A stretch of DNA of 64,000 bases from Metaphire vulgaris (taxonomy: Eukaryota; Annelida; Clitellata; Crassiclitellata; Megascolecidae): contig CM030848.1 of the NCBI GenBank assembly GCA_018105865.1, positions 15,119,809-15,183,808 on the forward strand, read 5' to 3'. Position 1 is the stretch's first letter. Every line of letters starts with the position of its first letter. The notes beneath the pieces were generated by a model. That model did not search any database. It saw only the letters and a list, made by a program, of their open reading frames with translations, and had not been told where the DNA came from. Made by a program: the position numbers and the translations under genes. This document shows positions 55,772 through 64,000 of the stretch, in pieces.

Positions 55772-56183
55772 GCAACATTTACAAATATAAATAATTCACT
55801 AAACCTGGCAATCGTCTTGATTTAGCCGCGTCCATCTGTCGATAATTATTATTTTTAAACGAATCAGAGTCAAACCACACTTTTAGCAGTCATCTAAATA
55901 TATCTGCCATCTCTTCAAATAAAATAATTATATATAAAATTTTCTTTTCCAAATAAAGCAAAACAAATTTCGAATTAGCACCAACAACAACACGCACTGC
56001 ATCGAATTAAGCCATTGCGTCCAAGAAAAATGACCTGCACCAGCTTTAGTCAGGACCGTGAGCAAGTTACAGTACAAATATCCAAAGACCACCCCGGCCC
56101 CCCCCCACCCAACATTTTCTCAAATTTTCAGAAACTAGCCTCCAAACTGTCTTTATAACCGTGGAATCAAAAAAGTCACCAAC

Positions 56184-56527
56184 TTAACTGTCAGCCTCCT
56201 TCTTAATGAAATAATTTTTTGATTGTGCGCCCTTCATGCCCTCCCGCAGCGCCTGAATTATGCTCGACCCGTGCAAAATTGTTCCGCCCTTCGTGGATTC
56301 CGTCGCGCCGCCAAGGGCGGTGACGTTCAACGAGTCCAGTCCGACCTCGCGCTGCCACTCCCGCTGTTCGTCGATTTCTTCGCGGGCGCCATTCTCGTCG
56401 CCCGGCGCGTCGGCCTTCGCGCAGGTAACTTTGCGCGGCGCGCAGTTCTGCTGGACTTTGAACGCGCTTCGTTCGCTTCGGATCGCGCCGTAACTGGCGG
56501 CCAGGGCTTTCACGAGACTCGCGTCCG
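56184..56527 (-). CDS. NAB: NAB exon 10, C terminus with SUMO-type motif
   Basis: Starts after TTTATCGTAG with [20 protein letters not shown], is polar in the middle, and ends [10 protein letters not shown] and TGA. IKKE fits the psi-K-x-E SUMO consensus, and NAB1 and NAB2 carry a similar K-x-E near the C terminus. GC-rich compared with the other exons. Confidence 0.9.
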
Positions 56528-59500
56528 CTACGATAAACGGAGACAGAATTTAACTAGACAACCACACACTGCAGGATAACAAAGCAATACTGCTATACAG
56601 CTCGGATTTACACTTTGTGCAGGGCAATATGTCTAAGGTTTCCTTGGACAAATTGTAATATTTATTACAAATTATTATCACAGAGAGAGAAGAGTGACAA
56701 CTCAAGACTCAAGCACTGGATTTCTGACTTCTGCATAGAATTTCTTTCTCACACGATCTCTGTCACTTGTTTGCACAATTTCCAACAAACTTACAGATAT
56801 AATTCATCATATTTGAAAGTGAAACCTGAATAAAGTATAAAAGTTCATAAAAAAACAGATTGCCAAGCAATGGGTTCAAATACCTTAACTAAAACTTTAA
56901 AAATTTCCATCAACGATGTCAAAATGATTTCCAAACCTTCATTGTCGGCCACATCTTGAAAGCTGCCGATGTTAACGGACACGGGCTGAAGGAATTTGTG
57001 TCTAAAACAGCGAAACTCAGTAATATTATCACACGACAGATCAAACCGGAGCACATCATTACACATCCATTCTGCAACCTATCACGGGGCGCAGCGGTGT
57101 AGCAGCAAGAATCTTTCCACGCAACCGTAGCGTGGCAGGTTCAATTCGGACCCAAGCCGCTGCAAAATCTTCGCAAGTGAATTGATAACGGGCAGGGCAA
57201 TGGTTACAGCCACACGTTAAATCGATATTTCCCTCTGATAAATAGCGACGTCTCAAACGTTTTCTTTCCCCAACCTGGAATAAGACAAGTCTTGCACGGC
57301 CGAAGACTTTCCCAAGTCCATCTTTGGCATCTTGGTTGGCACTTCTTCCGTAACCGAAGGAATGATATATGTTTCCTTAGGCCTGGAAAGAAACGCAGAG
57401 AAAAGTAAACTGTCAGTAAAATGGCAAAAAATACCGTACATAAACAGCCTCACAGCTAACCGATCAATGCCAAAAAACATGCACCCAAATTGCGCAAAGG
57501 CAGGAAAAGATGAAGAAATTGATCCTGGTCATGCTAGTCTTGGGTCATCGACTTTGTCAAATGCAATTGGCATAATCCAACATTACAGGGTGGCGCAAAA
57601 AACCGGACTATTCACATTTAGGTTTGCATTTGACAGAGTCCGATTTTTTTGTGCCACTCTGTACATTGATACAATTGTAAGAAGCATAATTTCAGATTAA
57701 GATCAAGTTGCCAGAGGGGAGATAATCCCATCCCAAATATCACACCTGCTTCCTTTCGAGTATTGGAATCCGGCCTCTCGAACTACCTGACGGGCCAGGA
57801 TGAAAAGTTCCTCCCTGCGGGTCAGAAGCGTGGGCCGATGTTTGCACAGCTGAGCAGCTGCTTCGTTGATGCAAACCTGCATTACACACGTAACGAAACA
57901 CGATACACATTTACGGCATTACATGTTAGAAACACAGGAAACAAGAACTGAATTACTTTGTACAGCACAGCACTGATGCTGTCGAAATTGAAGACTAAAT
58001 TTTAGCGTACTTCATTGAGACGTAACATACGATTAATTATTCATAGTTGCCAAAAAAGGCATCAAATAATTATTCACTACGTATACAAACCGTAAAATTA
58101 AACACAATGTAAAAAATTAAGCATATTACGGTAATACTTCCGTGCATACCAAATTTCAAACGCCATACCTCGTGAAAATTCATCTGTTTACCGCCACGTC
58201 TTTTGGAATCGAAGCGCCCGTAGATGGCGCTGTATTTTCTGAAGTAATCCATGCGATTTGGATCGTCTTCGGGCAAATTCATCGCTTCCTAGAAAACATA
58301 AATAACCAAGCATCCTCCAAATTAGTTACATGCAGTAAATCACTGTAATCCAGTATATACAATAAGACATTATGGTACATTTTACAATATGCTTTGTTAG
58401 ATAGAAATTTACTATATATTGAAAGACAGAATTATTAAATAGAAACAACCACCTTCTCCTGCCCCTCTATTTAGGATATCCTTGCTAAAGTTGATATTAG
58501 GGAAAATGCATATATCATTGATCCATAGCAACCTTTGTTGCTACTCAATAGATATTGAATCTCAACAGTATCATATTTTGTTTCGATACTAATGAACTTA
58601 TTAAATTGTAATGTAGTATAACGTTAAATTTGTATAGCGCCTCTTCTGGAGAGTTGCTCAGAAGCGGTCGCGTTGCCGAATAATGTACGCGAGTCTTGCA
58701 TCTCGTCAACAATGTTTAAAAAGATGAAAATGCCGCGGGAAGTGACTTTACAGAGATTTCACTGTCGATGACATTTCCAGACTCACGTCGATCTCCTTGT
58801 CTATTGCTTTCTTCATGTTCAGCGGCTTTGGCGCATAATAGGGAAGCGTGACCGATATCTCCTCCGCAGTTTTCTCGATCTTTTTCACGTGTGCCTCGAG
58901 CAGTTGAGCACCAGAAGCATTGGGCGACGAGGCTACCTTCTCACCAGACTACAAAAAACGCACCAATCGCGTGAAATAAAATTATTTCGAGACATTATTT
59001 TCATTTTTCAACATAGCAGATATGCAAATGTCCCATGATATTTCTTCACCGGTATATATACATATATATATATATATAAAAGTGGCAAAATATTACACGG
59101 TTACAAAAACTTTCTACCATTTACGATGCTGAGCATGACATCACATTGGACACAAACTGATGCCTTTGAACCGCAGGTTGGCGAAACTTTTGCCCACGGC
59201 GCTCATTTCTGATTTCAATCCGCAATCAAGAGAGACATGCCAATCCTTTCTCTAGACGCCGTTTTACCTTTACAGATTAACACCGCTACCAAATCATCAG
59301 TCACAACTTACACGATGAACGGCTTCGGCACAAACCTATGGCGGTCACCCATCCAAGTACCAAACCACACTCAACGCTACTTAACTTTGTGACAACTTAA
59401 ATTTCTACAGGTATCTCTCAGAATACAAGAATATCAACAAACCAGTACACACCACAAGACACATCCGCTAGAATTCCAAATCCACACATGCCTTAACCCT

Positions 59501-61193
59501 TTTGGTGCAGCAGTCTCTACAACCAACGTGTTATGAAGCAGAAATAGGGTTAAAATACAATACGATGCGTACACTGTTCATGTAGGCGGCCAGCGAAGAC
59601 TCCTGGTCCGAATTCTCGCTTGTTGGTGAGCTCGGCTTGTCGGCAAAACCATCCAAGTTATTTTCCAGCGTCATCTGCAAAGATCTGAAGGAATGTTCAT
59701 GCGGAAAGCTGTTTCCGGCGGACATCGAATGTCCGTTATTGGAAAGGCTGCTCACCGGCCTGTCTGCGGAATGCGCGCCGGACAACGGCGCGTTCGGTTT
59801 CAAGGCCGCGCAGAGCGACGAGGCCGAGTGGTGCAGAAAGGCCGCCAGTATGCTGCCCTTCGGAGCGGCGGACAGCTGCTTCTGTGACTCCGACTCTTGG
59901 AACAGACCTACAGGCAGGTAATGGTAATACAGGCGTAAAGTAAAGTATGTCTTGTGTAAAGTGGTAAAGATTATGGATTTTGCCATGAGCATTACCAGTA
60001 CATTCACGGGCTTAACTTGCACTAAAAATTCAGGCCCTTGATTATTTAATTTAACCCTTGAACCAGCACATACTTTGAATCTCATGCAATGGGGACCGAG
60101 TAACTCAGTTACGGCGGTTTAGGGGTTAACGTCGACTCGTGGAATTTCAGTCGACAGTAAGAACCTTTCAGAGAGCAGCTTTACCTGGTGACAAGGCAGG
60201 TGAGAGAGGTAGCACCTTTACCTGGATTGGTGGCCCACTCATGGAGCGCTTTCTGTAGTCGCCGGACGTGCAGCGGCTTCTTAGACATCCCGACCAGTAC
60301 CATGATCTCCAGAAACTCATCCTCACCAGCCTCGCATAACTGATACAGATCATCACCTCCTGAAAGATTCAAAATCAATGTTTCTGCCACTGGAATCTAT
60401 TCAATTATATAGTAACAGCCTCCTTTGGAACCTTAAGTCTATATACACATGTTCTTCCCCTATTTCTACTAACCCTTTCTATTTCCTTCCCCTCTTTACT
60501 CCATTTACATTCTTTAATTCTATTTACAAAAACCAGAAATTGAGGAACCACATAAAACCTCTGAAATGGAAAATTTTAAATTTCTATGATAGTGCAACTT
60601 CAGTTAGATTTTAACCCTTTTGCCGCGCAATCCGTATACCCAATATGTTATGAAGTCGAAATATCGGCCTTACGTGGCCAAAGGGTTAAGTAATTTCAGT
60701 TACAAAAGTCTACGATAGCGACAATCATCTGACGTTTCCACTTGCACTTAGGCCGTGGCCAAATCATTGCAGTGAAATGAAAATATTTATTGATCATCAT
60801 GCACTGAACTGAAGACCTTTCTTGTTCATTTTTTACATATTGTACAAGACCTTAAATAACATAACATAGGAACTTCTATAGCGCCATTTCCGTAATGCAC
60901 TTGACATCAACCGATGGTTGCTCCAAAGTAAAATCACAATTCCCCGTTGTAAAATCCAAGGAATCAGTCTGATTTTTTTCAGATCCCATTGCGTCAGATA
61001 TGCAACAAAGAACAGTTAACCCTATATTCACTATGTTGCCCTATATTCACTATGTTGCCAGCAGTTAACATTGAGCAATATAGGGTTAAGACTTTGTACC
61101 TTGTGAGATGAAAGCATCATAATACTGAATCAGATTCGCTCGCTTCAACACGCGGTACAACATCAGTTCATTCTCTGCCAACGGACTCGTCAT
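56184..61193 (-). CDS. NAB: NAB (EGR/NGFI-A-binding transcriptional co-repressor) homologue, complete, 10 coding exons
   Basis: NAB1/NAB2 bind the inhibitory domain of EGR zinc-finger factors through NCD1 and repress through NCD2 in the nucleus. Ten exons join in perfect phase to 526 codons plus stop (human NAB1 487 and NAB2 525 residues, from memory). NCD1 (residues about 5-78) contains [20 protein letters not shown], then [18 protein letters not shown] and [15 protein letters not shown]2 (about 190-330) contains [23 protein letters not shown] and [20 protein letters not shown]. The C terminus carries IKKE, a SUMO-type site also present near the end of NAB1 and NAB2. The ATG at 61193 was chosen because it lies at the family's usual start, one base after an acceptor (TGCTGCTAG|A), so the 5' UTR is probably spliced. 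AATAAA on the - strand at 55766-55771 may end the 3' UTR. Confidence 0.96.
56795..56825 (-). CDS. NAB: NAB exon 9, 31-base microexon
   Basis: Flanked by TACTTTATTCAG and a perfect GTAAGT donor, 31 bases encode [10 protein letters not shown] plus one base. It converts phase 0 (exon 8) to phase 1 (exon 10). Without it exons 8 and 10 do not join in frame, which is strong support for so short an exon. Confidence 0.8.
56884..57001 (-). CDS. NAB: NAB exon 8
   Basis: [20 protein letters not shown] then [19 protein letters not shown], a predicted helical stretch. Acceptor GCTGTTTTAG, donor TTAAG|GTATTT. Phase 2 in, 0 out. Not strongly conserved in the NAB sequences I recall. Confidence 0.82.
57275..57382 (-). 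CDS. NAB: NAB exon 7
   Basis: [20 protein letters not shown] then [15 protein letters not shown], a polar linker after NCD2. The frame is forced by phases 2 in and 2 out. Acceptor GAAAGCGTTTCTTTCCAG-like pyrimidine tract ending CTTTCCAG, donor CCAG|GTTGGG. Confidence 0.85.
57585..57663. mobile_element. Mariner-type miniature element, copy 3 (NAB intron)
   Basis: Full element TA-CAGGGTGGCGCAAAAAACCG ... GTGCCACTCTG-TA with both TA flanks; the right end is diverged. Confidence 0.75.
57746..57876 (-). CDS. NAB: NAB exon 6 (NCD2 end)
   Basis: [20 protein letters not shown] then [20 protein letters not shown] matches NAB ([31 protein letters not shown]). Acceptor TGTAATGCAG, donor AGCAG|GTGTGA. 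Phase 0 in, 2 out. Confidence 0.97.
58169..58288 (-). CDS. NAB: NAB exon 5 (NCD2 [15 protein letters not shown])
   Basis: Forty codons, phase 0 both ends. [20 protein letters not shown] then [17 protein letters not shown] matches NAB NCD2 almost residue for residue. Acceptor TGTTTTCTAG, donor CGAG|GTATGG. Confidence 0.98.
58787..58948 (-). CDS. NAB: NAB exon 4 (NCD2 start)
   Basis: Fifty-four codons, phase 0 both ends, acceptor TTTTTTGTAG and donor [29 protein letters not shown] and [11 protein letters not shown] match the pattern of the NCD2 opening (ECVERMAPTLPxxDxNEVKEL) at moderate identity. Confidence 0.88.
59493..59553. mobile_element. Second TTAA family, copy a (NAB intron 3)
   Basis: Bounded by TTAACCC and GGGTTAA, with TTTTGG inside and a GTTATGAAG core shared with the copy at 60611. 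Confidence 0.55.
59573..59907 (-). CDS. NAB: NAB exon 3 (Ser-rich linker)
   Basis: Begins GLFQ after CCTGCCTGTAG, as NAB1 has NPGLFN at this joint. Then 111 codons of Ser/Ala/Pro-rich linker ending AAYMNS. The donor AACAGT|GTACGC was preferred over AACA|GTGTAC because the next exon must start in phase 0. Confidence 0.9.
60051..60129. mobile_element. Second TTAA family, copy b (NAB intron 2)
   Basis: Bounded by TTAACCC and GGGGTTAA, 79 bases, with an inner GTAACTCAGTTAC palindrome. Confidence 0.5.
60222..60359 (-). CDS. NAB: NAB exon 2 (NCD1 second half)
   Basis: [20 protein letters not shown] then [20 protein letters not shown]: nearly identical to vertebrate NCD1, the EGR-binding surface. 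Acceptor AATCTTTCAG, donor CCAG|GTAAAG. Phase 1 in and out. Confidence 0.98.
60611..60689. mobile_element. Second TTAA family, copy c (NAB intron 1)
   Basis: TTAACCCTTTTGCC ... GGCCAAAGGGTTAA, 79 bases with good inverted ends and the GTTATGAAG core. Confidence 0.6.
61016..61089. mobile_element. Second TTAA family, copy d (NAB intron 1)
   Basis: TTAACCCTATATT ... AATATAGGGTTAA with an internal direct repeat of CCTATATTCACTATGTTG; it ends 11 bases past the exon 1 donor. Confidence 0.5.
61100..61193 (-). CDS. NAB: NAB exon 1 (start codon, NCD1 first half)
   Basis: [20 protein letters not shown] then [11 protein letters not shown], matching the NAB N terminus (ELQLYRxLQxANLLxYFDAFIQQG). A base precedes the ATG after a good acceptor, so an upstream non-coding exon is likely. 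Donor CAAG|GTACAA, phase 1 out. Confidence 0.94.
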
Positions 61194-64000
61194 TCTAGCA
61201 GCAAAACACATTAGCATCAGGTTCATTAGTCCGCAAATGAACATAACGGTTAGTCCTGTGCTCGAGCGAGCATTGGGTCTGGCGTTGGTCACAGGCAAAT
61301 ATAAAACAAATGTTTAAAAACCATCTTATCTCAAAAATAACCCCGAACCTACATATCTCTAAGTAATAAAGGCTGGGTGAAGCATAGCTTACATTACATA
61401 CCAGTATGGTAGTTAAGAGACAGTGATGTCAGAAAGAGGATATATAGAAAAGGGGCAAAGCTACTTGAAAAAGAGTTGACAACACCCAAACAAAGTGAAT
61501 GACAGAACAACGGAGACAACCAGTGTCAGTGGCGGCTCCACCGGGGGGCCAGGGGGGCCCGTGCCCCTATTGAGTGCCTGCCCCCCCAGTTGGGACCCTA
61601 TACTTAATGCTACATACATTAAACAACAAATGGTTGGCCCCCCATGATTAGAAGTTGCCACCCCAACGGCCCCCACTTGCCAAATCCTAGAGCCGCTACT
61701 GACCAGTGTTGACCACCAAAGGCTGGGTCATTAATCGTCCACGATATGTGAAATAGGCGATGGAGACGGCAATAAAAACAATTATAAATTTGCAATAAGG
61801 GTTGTAGGGGAGGCAGAGTAATAAGCAAAACCTTTTGTCCTTTAGTTCTTTGCAGTAAGTAGAGAATGACTTATGGATAAAACCGTTCAACTAAATAATT
61901 GCGCTACATAAATTGTTCGAAATCGGTTTAATGCGACATAATTCTGAAACCGTACCGGATCTAAATGCTACGCTTTGTTAAAATTCATCTGCTATTATCT
62001 AGCGACAATTTGCAATAAATAATATGATTTATTATCTGCAAAATAACTATAATTCATCGATTTTAACTTAAGATTGTTCGTCACAATTCAGGTAAATATA
62101 TTTAAATTCCAGAAGACAGTTGTGAGAAAATGTAGGAGATTCCAGTATATTTCAGCTACAGAGTAATTTCTTTCAAGCATTTGGGCGATATATTGTCACG
62201 AATCGCATCGGTTGCTTTGGAATCAAGCCCAATGCTTTCTGGACGCGTTCAAAGGTGCGAACACCGTTCACTCGGCGTTTCTCTCTGCTCTGACAACCCC
62301 AATCGGTTCTCAGATGAAAACCGTCACTCGAAATTCGCCAACTGAACTTCGGCTAACCACAGACCAGTGTCCCTAGCTGTTGTTTTACAAGTACCGCCTT
62401 GCTTAAAAATAGGCACTTTCCAAACGTTAATTTTTTTAAATTCTTTACCGGCCCTAAGGAAAAACGGATCTAGTTTTACTATTTGCACAGAATCCGGGTC
62501 AACTCACGCTCGGCAAACACCACCGCCACCCCCACCCCCGCCCCGACGACCCAACAACAGCAGCCACGGATCTACGAAACCTGCCCAGCGCCTTCGTCGA
62601 AATTTTTTTCTATTTCTCTACACAGTCTGTCGCAATGTCTGGCCTTACAAAGCGGTTCATAAGCCCTGACGTCAAAATACGGTACCTACGCGTACCTTCC
62701 GTAACGTCCAACGAGTGAAATTTTTCGCGAAAACTTTGACAAAACGAGTTTTAAAATCCCCGTTTCTCACGTTCTAGCCGAGGTCTACGCCGCCTCGCTC
62801 GCTCGCCCGGCCGCCCGCCCTTGCCAGACTTACATGCCAATATTTCTCGTCACATGCGGCGGCGGCGGTAGCGGCGGCCGTGGAGCGCCGGCCGTGCCCA
62901 CATTATAGCAAATGCGTCTCCCACCAGTTTCGCCCCCGACCCCAGGGTGCAATTTGTGGCCGGCTAAAACACGAGCCAGAGTGTGTCTGTGTGTTTGTGT
63001 GTGTGTGTGTGTTTCTGTCTGTGTGGGGATGGCCGTACCACCCCCAAGGCGTAGGTACCCTGGGACTAGGAGAGGCGGCGGTCGGCGTACACACCGCGTA
63101 AATCCGGCCTGGGCCTAAAAATAGTCGCGTACATTACGGGCGGGCGGCCCTGCCCTGCCCTGCCCGGCACGGCCCTGCCCCGCCGCTCTGTATGTCGACA
63201 GCTCCGGCGGCGGTGGTGGTGGTGGTGGTACCCGTCACAGGCCCGGCTGGGCAGAGATCGCCCGCCCGACCGACCGACCCACACGACTAATAATTGTGAG
63301 GGAGCCATCATGCCCATCGTCTCCCACTACTCTCCCTCTCTCTTTCTCTCTCTCTCTCTCTCTGTACCGGCACCGGCACCTTAGGGCGAACGATAGAGCC
63401 CGTGTCGAATCGATAGTCGAGCCCGGCCGCAAACACGGCCGGCCGGGCGGGCGGGCGAAGGGGGCCTCGCCCAGACCGCGAGAGAGAGAGAGAGAGAGAG
63501 GACTAGGCGTTTGAGGGCCACCCAAAAACATGCACCGACCCATGGGTGGGTGTGCGCGGCCCCGGCGGCAGCTAACTACGCGGCCGGATGTACGAAGAGC
63601 CCTTGAAGTGCGTCCGCCCTTATGCTCGACTTAACTTTCGGCGGTAATTTTCTCTCCGGGCTCCCCACCCCACCCCACCCCACCCACAGCGCCCGGCCCC
63701 ACGCCCGCCCCCTCCCCCTAGTGCAATAATTTTTTGATCACCTGCGTGGAAAAATAATATCGGTTTCTCTTCACCGGCCGGCGTTCGTTGCTAGGAGAGT
63801 GGGAGGGGGGGTGACGAGAGGGAGGGTAGGGATAGGGGCAGGGGAGGGGTGTCAAAGGGTTGAACTAAGTGGCGAATTCAGTCGTCACCCCGCTGGGGGC
63901 ATAGGTGGTGCCGGTCGGTATCTGACTTATCCGGTGTTTGGCCCGACTGCCGCGAGCTTCTTTTTCTAAAGTGTAGGGACTTGAACTGCGGTTGGTTAAG
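61194..64000. other. NAB upstream region with CpG-rich block 62.7-63.9 kb
   Basis: Contains a hAT-like element (61527-61701), AT-rich sequence to about 62.1 kb, then increasingly GC- and CpG-rich DNA from about 62.7 kb, with homopurine/homopyrimidine runs, a GT repeat at 62990-63015 and CT/GA repeats at 63330-63362 and 63480-63500. The block is a plausible NAB promoter or 5' UTR region. The open frames in it are explained by composition. Confidence 0.5.
61527..61701 (+). mobile_element. hAT-like element family A, copy 4
   Basis: Same family, with a perfect 8-bp target duplication ACCAGTGT at 61519-61526 and 61702-61709. This fixes the element ends. Confidence 0.8.

Larger units (their letters stand above)
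45550..56183. other. Intergenic region between TMTC1 promoter and NAB 3' end
   Basis: GA-rich sequence (45550-45780), a (CAT)n tract, largely unique sequence to 47.1 kb, a GA/GACA block, a C-rich CpG-rich stretch 48.4-49.1 kb, a hAT-like element, TTAA palindromes, a pogo-like element interrupted by a large ACT repeat, a CpG-rich 0.5 kb block (50880-51360), a triplicated 0.32 kb unit (53470-54450) and AAT repeats. I found no spliced gene here. Open frames up to 164 codons are microsatellite or skewed-composition readings. Confidence 0.6.

Noticed and set aside
62367..62669. 100-codon frame on + upstream of NAB
   Set aside because: Pro-rich from a CCACC repeat, no motif, no splice or promoter evidence.

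Overview
The window is animal nuclear DNA. It shows GT-AG introns with short exons of constant phase, a very high density of microsatellites, many short inverted-repeat elements, and CpG-rich blocks upstream of gene starts. The three recognisable genes are single invertebrate-type members of families that have several paralogues in vertebrates. This suggests a non-vertebrate bilaterian, most likely a marine invertebrate, possibly a deuterostome. I cannot place it more precisely from the sequence.

Layout. (1) 1-18280, + strand: the 3' part of a neuron navigator (NAV / unc-53 family) gene. It enters from the left edge in a long Ser/Pro-rich exon, continues through small coiled-coil exons, and ends with the complete AAA+ ATPase module (Walker A in the exon at 14457, Walker B at 15096) and the stop at 18280. 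(2) 18281-20495: a short convergent intergenic gap. (3) 20496-45103, - strand: a TMTC1-like gene (ER multipass membrane protein with a TPR array, O-mannosyltransferase family), at least 15 coding exons. It ends tail to tail with NAV. A CpG-rich promoter candidate with NRF1-type and ETS-type motifs lies about 400 bases upstream of its first ATG. (4) 45550-56183: about 10 kb of repeat-rich intergenic DNA. (5) 56184-61193, - strand: a complete NAB (NGFI-A/EGR binding co-repressor) gene of ten coding exons, 526 codons, including a 31-base microexon whose phases close the reading frame exactly. (6) 61194-64000: NAB upstream region, GC- and CpG-rich from about 62.7 kb.

The genes do not form an operon. 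NAV acts on the cytoskeleton, TMTC1 in the ER lumen, NAB in the nucleus. As I recall, human NAV3, NAB2 and TMTC1 all lie on chromosome 12, so the neighbourhood may preserve an old linkage.

Much of the rest is mobile DNA. I could separate: a ten-copy 80-bp palindromic element bounded by TTAA (piggyBac-type); four related TTAA elements inside NAB introns; a mariner-type element with CAGGGTGGCGCAAAAAAC ends and TA flanks; a pogo-like element with GTTATAAC-rich ends and TA flanks; several hAT-like miniature elements with CAGNGGCG ends and 8-bp target duplications; a decayed piggyBac transposon in a TMTC1 intron that carries a nested element full of telomere-like CCTAAC units; and a SINE-like repeat that always abuts the ACT/AAT microsatellites. 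No rRNA, tRNA or CRISPR array was found.
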